Counted from the stretch's first letter, positions 49,173 to 61,790 are shown. The stretch is DNA of 64,000 bases from Tetrapyrgos nigripes (GCA_013368315.1 JAACJM010000003.1:620001-684000), one strand, 5' to 3'. Notes: generated by a model not told the origin, from the letters alone. Numbers and translations: made by a program.

Positions 49173-50129
49173 TTACACAGGTTCCATTGGATGGTCTTCC
49201 CCAGAGGCAGACCGTGATCCCTCAACATGTCCCCTCTGCTCATTGCTCGACACCGCATTCTTACTTTCATCTAATCCGCCTTCTTGCATATCTTGATCCG
49301 CATCCTCCGGTTCTACACCATCGGTGTCTACCTGCATTTGCATGGCCGGGCCTGATGAAATGGAGCCATCTACATTACGATGAGAAAGCGGGGTAGAGGT
49401 GAAGGGAGGGTGCACTGACCGGAAGCTTTTTCTTTCCCTTTCGGGTTGGAGGGGAGTCTAATAACACCGGCTGCATCAGAAGTTGCAGCCGCCTTCCCTT
49501 TGGACGTAGAAGAGATACTCGTGCTTGTTCGTCTACCCTTGTCTTTGTCTTTGCTCTGTTCACGGAACACTGCCCAATGCACGTATGAATACCAGATAGT
49601 GAGAAATTTGACGACGACTCACCTTGGAGCTCAGCTTGCAGGGGAGTAACCAAGTCTCCAAGATCAACTATTTCCAAAGCTTTCAGGACATCTGAGGCCG
49701 AGATGCTTTTATGTTGCTTGGCCTGCGCGACATCGTGTGCACTGAAGATCCACCGGACGTGTCAGAATCGCAAAGACGCGTACCATCATCTCAACTCACG
49801 TCGCAGCTAGAAAAAAAGGCCAGAATGAGTCTCGTCCAATAGCAGATTTCAGTGCTTGCACACCTAGGTAGTTGATGAAAACTGTCGACCCCTTTACCAA
49901 AGACAAGATAGTTTCTTTCTGGAGTTTCGTGTTTTCGGGAACCTACACCGTGTTTCACAGAGAAGATAAGTCCCTGAGTAGGCAGACACCAGCAGCAGGT
50001 AGAACTCACCGCAGACTTGGCTATTCTGGTGACAATGCTCTTGGGCAATTCAAAGTTGCCAATTCCTTCTGAAACTAGGTCTTGTTGCTGCTGAGCTGAA
50101 ATAGGTCCTGACTGGTCCTTGCGTGGCAT
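49173..50129 (-). CDS. DPB4: Histone-fold protein DPB4/POLE3
   Basis: Start MPRKDQSGPISAQQQQDLVS, then the histone fold: ELPKSIVTRIAKSA, ENTKLQKETILSLVKGSTVF, INYLAATAHDVAQAKQHKSI, SASDVLKALEIVDLGDLV. A Lys/Ser-rich linker and an acidic tail follow, ending GEDHPMEPV at 49173. The fold order and the acidic tail fit the H2B-like subunit of DNA polymerase epsilon, which also serves in CHRAC/ISW2-type remodelers, pairing with Dpb3/POLE4. Five or six exons. Two ACGCGT boxes lie 70-85 bp upstream, in keeping with S-phase expression. Confidence 0.85.
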
Positions 50130-50201
50130 TGAAGATAATGCAAATAGAATAAGATGACCACCAGGTGTTAGTGTCAACGTCGATGACACTGACAGAGTCT
50201 T

Positions 50202-50214
50202 ACGCGTAACGCGT
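50202..50214. promoter_or_regulatory. Two MluI cell-cycle boxes upstream of DPB4
   Basis: ACGCGT at 50202-50207 and 50209-50214, separated by one base. MBF-type sites are known upstream of replication genes in yeasts; here the function is inferred. Confidence 0.55.
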
Positions 50215-50320
50215 GACTTTGCTCTCCTTTCTTCGCGCCCCTCAACCTGAAGCACAAAGACTCTCCCTTTCAATACGTTCTACAGCATTTGGCTATATAA
50301 AAATCGGATGCCATGGTGGT

Positions 50321-50609
50321 CTACGGCTGCTGCCTCCGCGATATTTTGGCGGGATCATGACTGGCGGAAGTGTTGTCAACGTCTAGCAATCGATCAACGA
50401 ATTCCTGATCACCATTGGGAGGGTCCACCCAGACTCTGTCCTCCAGACTCTTCAAGAATCGATGGTTTCTTACTTTTTTCCTTTCCACCTCCAATAGAAA
50501 CTCCAGGAGCATTTGCACGAAAACAAACTTCACTGAAGAAAATTGGATTTTTGTCGCAAAAATAACGCACATTTACGACTGTATGGAGTATGCGTTGCGG
50601 ATGGAGCAT
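50321..50609 (-). CDS. Possible small ORF in the DPB4/MFS intergenic region
   Basis: Two overlapping minus-strand frames (50321-50572 and 50409-50609) each read fairly naturally, for example RFLKSLEDRVWVDPPNGDQE in the first. No family, no clear intron set and no matching promoter, so this may be chance within a 611-bp divergent promoter region. Confidence 0.2.
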
Positions 50610-50740
50610 AAGCAGAGCGGAGGCTTTCGAAAATTATTTAAACCTCGATACCTCTCATCGTCCGGTTACCCTTCCTCTTTCTCTGCAACAGTCGCCAGTC
50701 TGCCAGCCTTCGTCCGTCCCGGCTAGGGCTACGCACATTC

Positions 50741-53700
50741 ATGTCGTCGTTTTCGCCACACGATCTTACTGGCCGACATAGCCGGGTATCGTCGGCTACA
50801 TCTGTCGCAAGACGCGCACTTGGTCGCCTCTCTTATGGCAGTTTCACCGAGAGTGATGCTCAGAACGATGTAGACGAAACAGACAAACGCCGTCCATCTA
50901 TTCCCAGTGTATTACCTCAAAATGGCGAAGTGAAAAGCACTCCTCTTCCGATGCTCTCCGTCACGGTCTTGTCAATCACCATGCTCGGCGAATTCTTGTC
51001 TGCGTGCGTGAGCACGCCGTACATGCTGTTCATGGTCGCGAGTTTTGGAACTTCGGATGTATCTTTTTGGACTGGGATACTCGTGGCAACATTCTTCCTC
51101 ACCCAGTTTCTTACATCGCTCCTCTGGCAAATCGTCGCCGACAAGTACGGTCGCCGCACCGTACTTATAGCTTCCCTTTTAGGCGGGTCTATAAGCTGCA
51201 CCTCCTTCGGTACTTCCAGAACTCTAGTTCAAGCCCTTTGTTTCCGTGCAATGCAAGGCCTGTTTGCTGGAGCAATCGGGGTAGCGAGAGGGTCAGTTTC
51301 TGCTTTCACGGATCCTACGAATGAAGGGCAGGCATATGCGATTTTAGGGTACGTACCAGTTACCCTCATATGGTCTCGAGAACGAATCTTGATGTACCCT
51401 CATTTATCAGATTTTGCTGGGGTTTTGGTGGTGTATCTGGATCTATGATAGGTGGAATATGTAAGTCTACTCGCCTTCGTCAATTCCTCGGTATTTATCA
51501 TTACACCTGAAGTTGAAAGTCCAGCGCTCAAATGGCCAGAGATCTTCGGAAACATGAGACTCTTCAATACCATGCCTTACCTCTTACCATGTTTCATTGC
51601 TGGCTCGATTATGCTGTTTGGTTGGTTGATTTTTGATGTATCTCTGTTCATGAGCTGATCAGTGACTGTTTTAGGTGCGATTTTAGCTTGCTTCTTGGGA
51701 CCGGATGGTGGTCCACGCAATACCTGCAATGAAAAGGAGACCAAGGATGTGATGCTATCAGAAGAAGGAAATCTCCAGGTCGTTCCTGAGGATGAACATT
51801 CTCGGCTCCTCCCCAAGCCCGCTGTCCAACCCATTCCAATCCCTGCTCATCGAAGAAGCGTTACGTCTGAAGTTCAGGCCACGCGCCCCCAGACGTCAGG
51901 TGTACCTATGGACCGCACCTACACTTTCACGAGCACCCGTAGCCGTCAAAATAGTTTTGGAGTACCCATGAACCGGACATACACCATGGGGAGTTCAAGT
52001 TCTGGTTTCCGTCCTCGTCTCGCACGTGAAGCTACTTCTGCTGGCGCTGCGGCTGCAGTCATGGCCAGGAGAAGGATAAGCACGGCGAGTGTGATGTCGG
52101 CTTCCGGTACCAGAGCCTTTCAACGCCCTCGTCGAAGTATGTATGGTGACGAGAATGGCGTGATATTGGCTCGTAGCCCCTCCGGATTAGGCCTCGCCCG
52201 ACGATATGTGTTGGCGAACGAGAATGCCGTGAATCATATCGCCGATTTGTGGGTCGCCGCAGCGATGTTCGGTGACCAAGGTGACGACTACTATGGTGTC
52301 GATCCGACGGAATACTGGGGATCCGATAACGATGAAGATGCTGTAGATTTTGAAGAAGACGCTGTCAATGATACAGAATATGCGTATTCACGTCAACCTT
52401 CACACTCTCAAGCACAATTGGGAAATGGACCTTTCCCATCCCGTGCCCCTGCATCTCCCACTACCAGCCCCAATACCCGTACAATGGCTTTACCCTCTCC
52501 TAGTAAAAATTCGTTCAGCATTGGCGTGAATACAGCCGTCTCGGACTCTCCTGTAAAACGCAGAGTCTCGTTCAACCACCTAACACCTGGATCACCTGCG
52601 TCTCCTTTGCTGATGAGGTCAGAAGTCGAACCCGGAGCAGAGAGCTCTAGGGATGGTTTAGCCCCGATCATAGAGGGCGCTGTCCTACCTGAGAATCAAG
52701 TCCTGAAGGGAGCTTCGGCAGAGGAACAAAAACTCGATAACGAACCGTCGTTGATTTCCCAGATCCCAGTACCCATCATCATTCAGTACGGATTACTCGC
52801 TTTCCATGCAACAACACACGATCAAGTTTTCATGTCCCATCTTGTATCGTGAGTTTGCCTCCAGCTTGTTCTTTAAACGTTTTTAACACGTACTTTATCA
52901 GGAACTACAGCGTAGGTGGTCTCAACCTCAATGCGGGTCATTTTGCACAACTTAGTGAGTATCATCTTTCTGACCTATCCATCTTTGTTCGACCATTACG
53001 TTTTCAGTTGCCTTGATGAGCTTTGCTCAGATCTTTTATCAGTTCTACCTTTATCCGTAAGTCATACTCTTCATCGAGATATTTGAGTGCTCATTTTCTC
53101 GTCTTCAATCAGGCACTTGGGGTACGTTCGTTTTGGGCTGATAATCACGATTTCGACTAACTTGCATCTTGCCATCCAGTCCCCCAAGAGGTCCTTTTGG
53201 GTATCTGACGATGTTCCGTATCTCATCCGGCATGTTTTTCATCGGATATCTCGCTATGATTCCTCTCCGTACCTTGGCAAGCCCTGATGGAAATGGGACT
53301 GGCACTTTAATGGCCGGTAAGCAATACACCTTGTTCCAGTCTGCTACTCATTTTCTTACCATGAAATTCCCAGCTCTGGCCACAAACATGGCCTTCAGGT
53401 TCTGTGCAGGGACGTTTGGATACACGTCGATTTCGATTCTTTTGAACTACAGTACGTCCTAACCACTGTCCTTCATTTAAACATGCACTGACGACGAAAT
53501 TATAGTGACTCCTCCTCATGCTGTCGGTTATGCCAATGGAATTGCGCAGAGTGTAGTCAGTCTGGCACGGTGTATAGGGCCTATCCTTGGGGGTTTCGTA
53601 AGTGTTCTACTCCTTTTCCAAGGCTAAAGTTGCTTGCCTAATTCACCGCCTTGAATTTATGTAGCTTTGGTCCGCCAGTACTGATGGAAACCCAGAAGGT

Positions 53701-53772
53701 TATCCATTCGCATTCATAGCGTGTGCAGGGATATGTTTGCTAGCTGCTCTTCACTGCACTCTCATCCGCTAA
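50741..53772 (+). CDS. MFS transporter with very long central loop
   Basis: Cytosolic N-terminus (MSSFSPHDLTGRHSR), then the first six helices with MFS motifs: LWQIVADKYGRRTVL (loop 2-3 signature) and ALCFRAMQGLFAGAIGVARG. A hydrophilic loop of about 270 residues follows, Ser/Arg-rich then acidic, with a repeated GVPMxRTYT unit. The second six helices start VPIIIQYGLLAFHATTHDQV and end ICLLAALHCTLIR at 53772. The layout matches the fungal YCR023C/ZIF-like branch with a big TM6-TM7 loop. The substrate is unknown. About 830 residues, eight or so exons. Confidence 0.82.
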
Positions 53773-53951
53773 AAGATTATCCCAAATTTACTTGCTTTGC
53801 TCTATTTTAACTTGTATACCATAATTGATGACTAGTTTACGAACTTGGATGTACTTCAAAATGTAGCTTCTGGCAAGCGATTTTACGTTCTGACTTTTGC
53901 TTGTGATGTGAGCATTCCAAGTCCGAGCTTCTACTGTAGTCAGTGAATACA

Positions 53952-55717
53952 ATGCCACTTGACCATGAACCACCGCGGAAGAAACGCAAGGTCTCGGACA
54001 GCACCGCTGGATTTTCTGGTCCAGATGGATTTTCCAAGCCCAGGTCGTCCACGACTCCGAAGATCACAGCACCAGTCTTTGAATCCGCTTTCGACACACC
54101 TCAGACGAGGAAACGCCTTCCTTTAACCAATACCAAACCAACCTCTAATGAGACGTTTCGTCCTGCTATCACTGGTGATGTAGGTCCTCAGAGCGAGAAG
54201 CGCCGGCCTCTCGTCTCTGGTATTCCCAAGTTCATTGTCGGTTCGAGTCGTGACACTCCGAACAGTGTATCGTCCAAGCCGACTAGTAGTTCAAGGTCCA
54301 ACAAATCTTCGTCTACTAGCTTGGATATCCTTAAGCCTTTCTTACAAGGCGCACCATCACCATTTGACACCCCTTCCAAGCCTCCTTCAAAATCCAACGC
54401 CGTGCCCATTCCTTTACCTCAGCCTCAGCCTCATGTATCGAAACCGACGTCCAACCTGCGAAAGCTGGTTGCTCCATCGATTCCTGTTCCTGAGACTCCA
54501 GCCTCAAAACTCCATCTCAGGACACTCGCTCCTCCAGTAATCCCCAGTCCAGTAACACCCGTATCCTCATCTTCCAAACCTACATCCAAACTCAAGCCTC
54601 TCCACCCTCCCGTCATCTCATCCGTCGTACCCGAAACTCCTTCCAAGCCGCTGAAAGGTCTTCCATCCCAACTGTCTCTCCTCCAACCAAACCTAAATCC
54701 GAACCAACTACTAAAGACGATAGGAACGACACGCGTAGCGAGAGCTACAGATTTATCCCTTTCATCAGCTGAAGGAGGTACAGCCGAATTGGCTAGTATC
54801 TTCTTACATGATGCGCATTCGGAGATTGTAAAGGAACCTCAGGATGAACCAGAAAGTCAGAGAGGGTTAAATGTCAGTCCGCAGAAGGGATCGGGAGTGG
54901 GAACGGTAGCTGCTTATGGTGGACATGGGGGCGGGAAGGGCCCCAAATTTATCAAGTGAGTGTTTCTGCTTCATTTTTGCTAAAGTTTTGGTGCTCAATA
55001 TGATATAGGGACGGTCTTGCAGCGAAAGCCTCAATGATATTATCATATGCCAATACCTCTCTTGCACTTTGGACGAACGAGTTCTCTGTGTCTTCAAACT
55101 ATGTGAAGCCGGATCTGAGGATTCGTGTAGTAAAAGTGATTCATACACCCAAACCCGCGAATTCTCTTACAATTAAATCCCTTCCTGGACTAGCTATCTG
55201 TTGCTTGTCTCCATCACCGACAAACTCTTCATCATCTGCCTCGTCTGCCCAAACACGGTCACAAGAGTCATTCCCTTACAAACCCGCGGCGAAATTCCAC
55301 TCAGAACAGGATGATCAGCCTCCACGTCCAGTCCTCGCGAAATTCCCTCTAGATCTAAACGAAAGGCTGAGTCAGTTTGGGGAGTCTCAGTCTCAACCCA
55401 ACTCTAGCGATAACTCTCAATTAAATACTCTATTATTCCTCACTCTATTCTCCTTCTCTCCACGTCCTACACCTGCATCCACACCTGTTCGGAATCCTAC
55501 GGATTTAGAAGATGGCACAGAGTTTTATGTGTGGAAGCCTTGGGGGACGCATGGGTCGTTGAGTGAGGAACATTTACGGAGTTTTGCAGAGGTGTTTAGT
55601 GGCTCTGGAGCCGAAGGATTGAGGGATGTCACGACTGGACGTGTTTTCTCTCCGGAGAATTTGGAAAGCTCTGTGCTGTTTGTTGATCGTTTTGCGGCAG
55701 CTCGGAGGAAAGAGTAG
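53952..55717 (+). CDS. Unknown nuclear protein with strong NLS
   Basis: Two exons, 53952-54955 and 55009-55717, about 570 residues. The upstream in-frame codon is GTG, so ATG 53952 (MPLDHEPPRKKRKVSDS) is the start. PRKKRKV is a near-perfect classical monopartite nuclear localisation signal. Residues about 20-300 are disordered and Pro/Ser-rich with repeated PETP, SKPTS and LKPL units. The C-terminal part is more ordered (MILSYANTSLALWTNEF, FYVWKPWGTHGSLSEEHL). The family is not recognised; a chromatin or repair role is possible but unsupported. Confidence 0.65.
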
Positions 55718-55975
55718 AGGACAGCATCCTCAACTTGAAGTGATTAGAATAGACTCGTCGCCGCACTTCTGGCGTGTGAGGTACGCTGTAGGCTAGATGC
55801 ACTACTCTTGGACTTGACTGGTAGTTTGACTTATTCCTGTATTATACACTGTATCATTATATGTAGCACCGTACGGCTCAAGCGAAAATTCTGAATTGGT
55901 AGTTTGTTTGGAAAGTGCACGCGAACGAAAATCAAAACTTGGATAGTCTGTACCGACACTTTCATCTATCCAAAT

Positions 55976-57742
55976 ATGCCGGGCATATCTGTAGGCTCAC
56001 AGATATTCGACCTAGTTTTCCATCCTTCTCATTCTACCGTTTACACTGCACTACTGTCCGGAAAAGTCAAAGCTATCGCATACGACCAAGAAGGACGCAG
56101 CAAACAACTCTTTTCCATAAAAATCTCAAAAAAGTCCTGTCGGGGGATAACTGCCAATGAGGATGGCAGTCGACTGTACGTTGTTGGGAAAGGAAAGGGA
56201 CTCCAGTACGTCTCCGTTGTCGTCAGGGTTTTTGGCAATATCGCGAATCTTATACACATATACTCTTCTGTTTCTCGTTTTCCAGCACGATTGATACGAC
56301 CACAGAAAAATTGGTTGAAAGTAAAGCCAAAGCACACGAGTGAGCCGTTCGCCATACTTTCCAAGATTTTACCAGTCTCTAATTGCTGCAGCATCTCGAA
56401 AGGACTCCAATCAACCGAGTAAAACACGTCGCTCCCTGGCTATTAGCAACTGGCGATGATGACGGTGTCATTAAAGTGCGTTCAGGCTGACTATGTTTCT
56501 ACTTTGACGAAGTTCTAATTTATGCAAGTAGTTATGGGACCCTCGAAAAAACCAGCCCATCCGAACGTACACTCAACACTTTGACTATATTACGGATTTT
56601 TTGTGGTTGGAAGATAAAAAGCATCTAGTGTCGACGAGGTTTGTCACTCAGCGTAAACATGTGCGTATCAAGCGAACTCACCGAAATATTTAGCGGAGAT
56701 GGAACGCTTTCAGTCATAGATGTACGCTCAACCAAGTCAGAACCTTTTGCGCACTCTGAAGATCAGGAAGACGAACTTCTTTCAATTGTACCGATCAAAG
56801 GGTATGTGCACTTTTTTCAGAGAGTGAAATTTATAATAATCCTTCTCGATTTATGTACCAGTGCTACCAAGGTTCTAGTAGGCACCCAACTTGGCATTAT
56901 CTCAGTATTCAACAGGAGCAGTGGATGGGGAGATTGTGTTGACCGTATACCGGGGTGGGTACGCCTCAGGTTTTCAATCTTTGTCACTTACAAACTGACC
57001 TTTTTCTTTTCTTGTTGGCAGACATCCCAGTTCCGTCGATGCCCTCTGCACCCTTCCACAGTCTTTGCCCGATGTCGATACCTCCACTGTAGTCCTCACG
57101 GGCTCCTCGGATGGATTCATGAGAGCCGTCGAAGTCTTCCCTACAAAACTTCATGGCGTAGTCGCTGATCATGGCGATTGGCCAGTTGAGAGGATTGCTG
57201 TGGGTGAGGGACTCAGTCAGCTCTCGCTTAATGATGAGGATGAAGATCACGAAGATGAGGATGGTGATGCTGAGATAGTCAGGAAAAACTCCAGTAAAAC
57301 GAGGGTCAACAAGAAAGAGGAGAGGAAACCTGCTTCCGATGGAGAAGTGGACGAGGACGAGGACGAGAAAGCTGGTAGTTCAGGACACTGGTGGGCGGGA
57401 AGTGTCGGTCATGACGAAGTCTTGAAGTTGACAGATCTTAATCTGTTCTTCAATAAACCGACTGTCGACGTAGAGGATCCAGATGCCCGTGAGGATAGCG
57501 ATTCGGATGAAGACGAGGCTGGACACGAGAAGGTTGGTGCAGAGGATCAGGACGATGAAGAGGGCGATGAGGGTGATGAGGCAACGGAAGTGGTTCCTGA
57601 AAAAGACGATAGTGATGATTCAGAGGAAGAAGTGGTGGCCAGTAGCAGAAAGAGAAAGAAGAACAAGGACCCTTTAGCGGTCAAGAAGAAGAAGGGAAGA
57701 AATGAGCTCGAGGTGGAAGGCACTTTCTTCAACGATCTGTGA
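55976..57742 (+). CDS. JIP5: WD40 ribosome-biogenesis protein JIP5/WDR55
   Basis: Start MPGISVGSQIFDLVFHPSHS. WD repeats include TVYTALLSGKVKAIAYD, RGITANEDGSRLYVVGKGKG, INRVKHVAPWLLATGDDDGV, YTQHFDYITDFLWLEDKKHL, VSTSGDGTLSVIDVRS and KVLVGTQLGIISVFNRSSGW. The ending is strongly acidic then basic (SSRKRKKNKDPLAVKKKK plus GRNELEVEGTFFNDL). This combination matches Jip5/WDR55, a nucleolar protein in pre-rRNA processing. About 430 residues over seven exons with short introns. Confidence 0.88.
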
Positions 57743-57885
57743 TATGTTTATACCTGCGTAATAAAAGGTTGATCCCAACACCTGTCTTTCTTGAGCCCCA
57801 TAATTGTGTACAATCCGAGGGTATAACTGTGCAGGCAGCGGCAATCTTCATAGAAGGACGAATATAATACAACCGAATCCGAACT

Positions 57886-59158
57886 TTATCTACGCTGAAC
57901 AACAATTTTCCACCGAACCAACAGACCCGAAGAGCATAAAGCTGCTTCCCAAGCCAACATCAACCTATGCTCCCGCCATCCCGATAAACTCCACTCCCGA
58001 ATAGCGGCATCTCTCAACGGTACGTTGTCCAACATGTTCTTTTCGCGCGCAAGAAGAGTCTGTGCGTATTCGTTGGACAATTGTTCAATGGATTTGACGG
58101 ACACTTGAAGAGACATCGAGCTGAGAAGCTCCGTTACACGTGCAAGAGAAACAAATAGAGGAGTGGAAGCCCGTTGAAAAGGTCGAGCATCAATGTTGAG
58201 GTATTGACGGGGCAGGAAGGGAAAGGCGGTCAAAATGAAAGTATTCCTGAGAAAATGAACGTGTGGTGCGATGGTAGTGAACTCGATTGAAGCTGTTTTC
58301 CGAGCAGGTAGGGATCTGATGAATTTGCGGACGAAGATGTCGATTTGGGAATAAGGAACGAAGTCCAGACACAAGGTAGCGTTCACGTCTTTGGACAGAA
58401 GCGGAGGGAGAAGAGCAGTCGAGACTTGTATATTTGGTCGGTTTGCAGTGGCATATATTTCTGTTCAGCGTTGTTTGGTTTGTCCAGACCAAGAAAATGT
58501 AATCAAGAATCACCTGCCGTGGAACAAGGTACCTATAGGATTGTTAGCTGGACCAGGTGGCGACATCAACGAGGATACTGACATTTAGAAACGTGGACGC
58601 AATCCACTGCAGCACACTAACCCTTGATGAGTATCCAGCACGTATGATCACGGAACAGCTCGTCATTCCCAATGATCTGCCAAAGATGCTTCGCAGCTGC
58701 TCAGGTTTGCGCAATTCGATTTGGCCGGTGCAGATATCCTTGACAAAAGAATTGAGACCCAGAATGACCTTATCTTCGCGGATAGTAGAGCTGAATATGA
58801 AGGAAACGGGCCATCTAGCACCGGCTGGGATAAGAAAGGTAGACAAGGACTGGAGTGTGGCTATATGCGGCCGGGTCCGTCTGGGGAAGTAGAGAAGTGG
58901 TAAGAGAAGCAGGAGTAATGGTAGTAATCCAGTGACGAGAAGCAGAGACTCTTCTGGGAAACCCGACGCGTCCAGTACGGGTTTGTTCCACTGGACAAAT
59001 GTGTGCACATGCGAGGACAGCGAGTCTAGACAAGGTTCCAGTATTTCTGCACGTAGTCGTTGGATGGCTATGAGATGTTCTTGAGACAGAAAGTCGACTG
59101 ACATGGTGGCAGGAGGCAAGAGAGAGAGACGCGACACAGCTTGTACCAGGACGCTCAT
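57886..59158 (-). CDS. Unknown protein with one strong membrane segment
   Basis: The ATG at 59158 (MSVLVQAVSRLSLLPP) starts a frame of about 390 residues in three exons. A helical N-terminus is followed by one long hydrophobic stretch (ESLLLVTGLLPLLLLLLPLL plus YFPRRTRP). The soluble remainder is ordered, with pieces such as WIASTFLNVPCSTAEIYATA, ATLCLDFVPYSQIDIFVRKF and SIEQLSNEYAQTLLARE. The 50-bp introns near 58580 and 58450 restore one open frame. No family recognised. It is divergent from the metacaspase (95 bp apart) and convergent with JIP5. Confidence 0.65.
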
Positions 59159-59253
59159 CAAGTACTATGCTATTTATAACCAACTCTTGTACCTTATAAG
59201 ACCTTACGGATTGATGGCCGCCGCCCTCTCTTCTTATTGAAGCTTACCACCCA

Positions 59254-60775
59254 ATGGCCAACTACGAGCCACAGTATGAACGTGTCAAGCGATACGAGCA
59301 AACTACGGTAACAAAATCGGAATGGGTTCGTTCAAACTGCACTGGACAGAAGAAAGCGTTGTTGGTTGGCATCAACTATGTCGGTAGTGACAGTAAGTAA
59401 GCCTGGAGCTGCTTCGTGCCCTAGAGATTGACAAGAAAGTTTTCAGATGCTCTGGAAGGTTGTCATTCCGATGTAGACCGAATGTACCAGTTCCTTGTTG
59501 AAAAGTATGGCTTGGATGAGCGAGATATCTGCGTTTTGAAGGATAGTGATTCATTGGGCGAGGAGTACTTGCCCACCAGGAATAATATCATAACGTGTGT
59601 CTACTTTTCAAAATCTCGCATACTTAGATGACCTGAATAACTGCCCAGGTGGATGCGATGGCTTGTCTCTGATGTTGAGCCCAATGATTCTCTCTTCTTT
59701 CACTACTCGGGACATGGTGGCCAGCGGAAGGACGTTGATGGTGACGAGAAGGACTACAACGACGAGTGCATTTATCCAATGGACTCCCTTACAAACGCAG
59801 ACGCTTCTGAAGAGGAACGCGCAGCTGCAGCATTAAACGTGATGGTCGACGACTTGCTGCATCGACTCATCGTTTCTCCCTTGCCGAAAGGCGTAAGATT
59901 GACAGCGATTTTCGATTCATGTCATTCTGGATCTGTTCTTGACTTGCCCTTCGTATATGCCGCTGCTTCAGGAGAGTTAAAAGAAGGACACAGGTTGCAA
60001 TTTGAGGATCGCGCAAGCCAGTGGGGTAGAAGAGCTCGGGGAATCCTTGGTCTAGAGACCAAAGAGGTTTTCGAAGTCAAGGAAGATGTCTTTAGAGTCG
60101 GTGGTCTCCTAGAGGCAACGAAAGAAATTCTGGAGGAGACTGGTAAGAAACTTTTCATCGAGAAGGACAGCCATGGGGCTCTTGAAGACTTGGAGAAGTT
60201 GCAAGGAATTCGAGCGCATGTTGATAAGGTGGACAAGATGCAAAAGAGGAATGAGAGTTTGGCGGATGTCGTATGTCTTCACAGTCACTCAGGGGAATAT
60301 TTCTGGCGTCCCTCTGACCACGATCCTCCAGGTATTGATTTCTGGATGCAAGGATACTCAAACTAGTGCAGATGCAAACGAGAATGGAGTACCGACCGGT
60401 GCTCTTAGCTGGGCGTTGATGGAAAGCTTGAGTGAGAACACGTTATCCTACAATTTGTTGGTACTAATTTAGTATGAAGGGGAAACACCTGAACCAACCT
60501 GGTTCGAGCTATTGCAATCCAGTAAGTTTCCTGTCCCGTTTTCCACAAAGTCGTCATTTTGATGATTGCGTCATGTAGTTCGTAACAAGGTCCGTTTTCT
60601 GTAGGTTGAAATGAAAACTCTGTTTCTTATTGAACCTCCTTCAGCTGCGCCAGGAAGGATATAACCAACTTCCTCAGCTTTCGACCGGCCATCCGATGGA
60701 ATTAGGTATGCCTGTGTCAAGTCTTATTTTTGCGCACTCTTTGACTGCCTTGCAGATACAGTGTTCATTGCGTAG
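59254..60775 (+). CDS. MCA1: Type I metacaspase
   Basis: Start [18 protein letters not shown], a short N-terminal extension rather than the long Pro/Gln/Tyr-rich prodomain of many fungal copies. The caspase-like p20 domain has [31 protein letters not shown], the His in [10 protein letters not shown] and the Cys in [15 protein letters not shown]. After a helical insert, a 60-bp intron joins ADV to [15 protein letters not shown] and [11 protein letters not shown], ending [14 protein letters not shown]. It should be a Ca2+-dependent Arg/Lys-specific protease in stress and protein quality control. About 440 residues. Confidence 0.9.
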
Positions 60776-60874
60776 AGACGTTAAGCTTCGACACTGTCGT
60801 TTTGGTCTATATTGGATCTATTACACCAGTTAATGACGGAAGCGTTGACGGTTACCCCCAATATATCTCCTTCG

Positions 60875-60882
60875 TGACGTCA
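60875..60882 (+). promoter_or_regulatory. CRE palindrome TGACGTCA
   Basis: A perfect CREB/ATF site 53-60 bp before the ATG of the first small membrane protein, with a TATAAG about 35 bp before that ATG. Confidence 0.4.
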
Positions 60883-60934
60883 TCGTACCATTCATATAAG
60901 AAAGTGGCCTACAAAGAAAAGCTTCTCATTTGCC

Positions 60935-61551
60935 ATGTCGTTCACACCCACTATCTTACTACTTTCCATTTTACGGTTTTCTCTGCTTCTGGGTCTCGTT
61001 GAAGCTCAGACGACGGTCAGAAGGAGGAGGAGTTCAGTTGGCAGGATCGTCGCGGGTGTGGTAGTCGGTCAGTTCAGATGCTGGGTGTTAACCGTGATGG
61101 TCTGACTGTTTGTTCAATAGGCTGCGCTGCCATAATTCTCCTCCTCATCTTATGCTGCGTCATGGCCAGACGTCGTCGTCGTCGTCGTATTAACCCAGCG
61201 ATTCTCCCAACCGGTGCTGCCACCGGTTCCGGCACCACCACTGGACCATCTAAATTTGGCTTCGGATTGCCTTTCGGTCACCAAAATGCCCCGGGTACTC
61301 CTCATAATAACCAATATCCTGGCCAAGACCAACAGTCTTACGGCGGAGGAGCAGGATATCAACAAGGGGGCTATGGCGGCCACGGATATCAGCAGTCGAA
61401 TCCAAACGGTTTTGCTTCCTCATCTTCGCCCCCTCCAGCATACGGCAAGGAAGGAGCTTACCAGCCTCCACCAGGCCCTCCTCCCCCACCAGCTGCTCAC
61501 ACTGCTGGTGGACAGAACGAGCAATTTGTAGGCGGCTTTCAAAAACCGTAA
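60935..61551 (+). CDS. Small single-pass membrane protein with PPxY tail, RCR-like
   Basis: ATG at 60935 with signal peptide (MSFTPTILLLSILRFSLLLG, then LVEAQTT). A short lumenal part follows. The 55-bp intron joins IVAGVVVG to the membrane span CAAIILLLILCCVMARRRRR. The cytosolic tail is rich in Gly, Pro, Gln and Tyr and carries SSSSPPPAYGKEG, a PPxY motif that can bind WW domains of Rsp5/Nedd4 ligases. Yeast Rcr1/Rcr2 have the same order: a membrane span, a basic Arg run and PY motifs. About 185 residues. Identity is by architecture, not close similarity. Confidence 0.65.
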
Positions 61552-61754
61552 TTGAATGACGCCATTTCTTGGAGCTTTGCTTTCACTGTCAGCTACATAA
61601 ATTGACGAACGATTTGTAACGATACACTCATTCTCTGCGCACTACTTACTACTTTACGGACATATTACTGACACTTGTATCGTATCGACTTGTACTTAAC
61701 AGCAATGTGAGATCATGCGCACTGCCTTTTAGTTCGGCCCTTTCTTAGCCAAGC

Positions 61755-61761
61755 TATAAAA
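61755..61761 (+). promoter_or_regulatory. TATA box of the second PPxY gene
   Basis: TATAAAA 30 bp before the ATG at 61791, implying a very short leader. Confidence 0.45.
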
Positions 61762-61790
61762 GCCTCAGTGGGTGCTGCGCAGTTCCCACT

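Noticed and set aside
58966..58971. ACGCGT near the metacaspase promoter
   Set aside because: It sits inside coding sequence of the unknown membrane protein, almost 200 bp into the gene.
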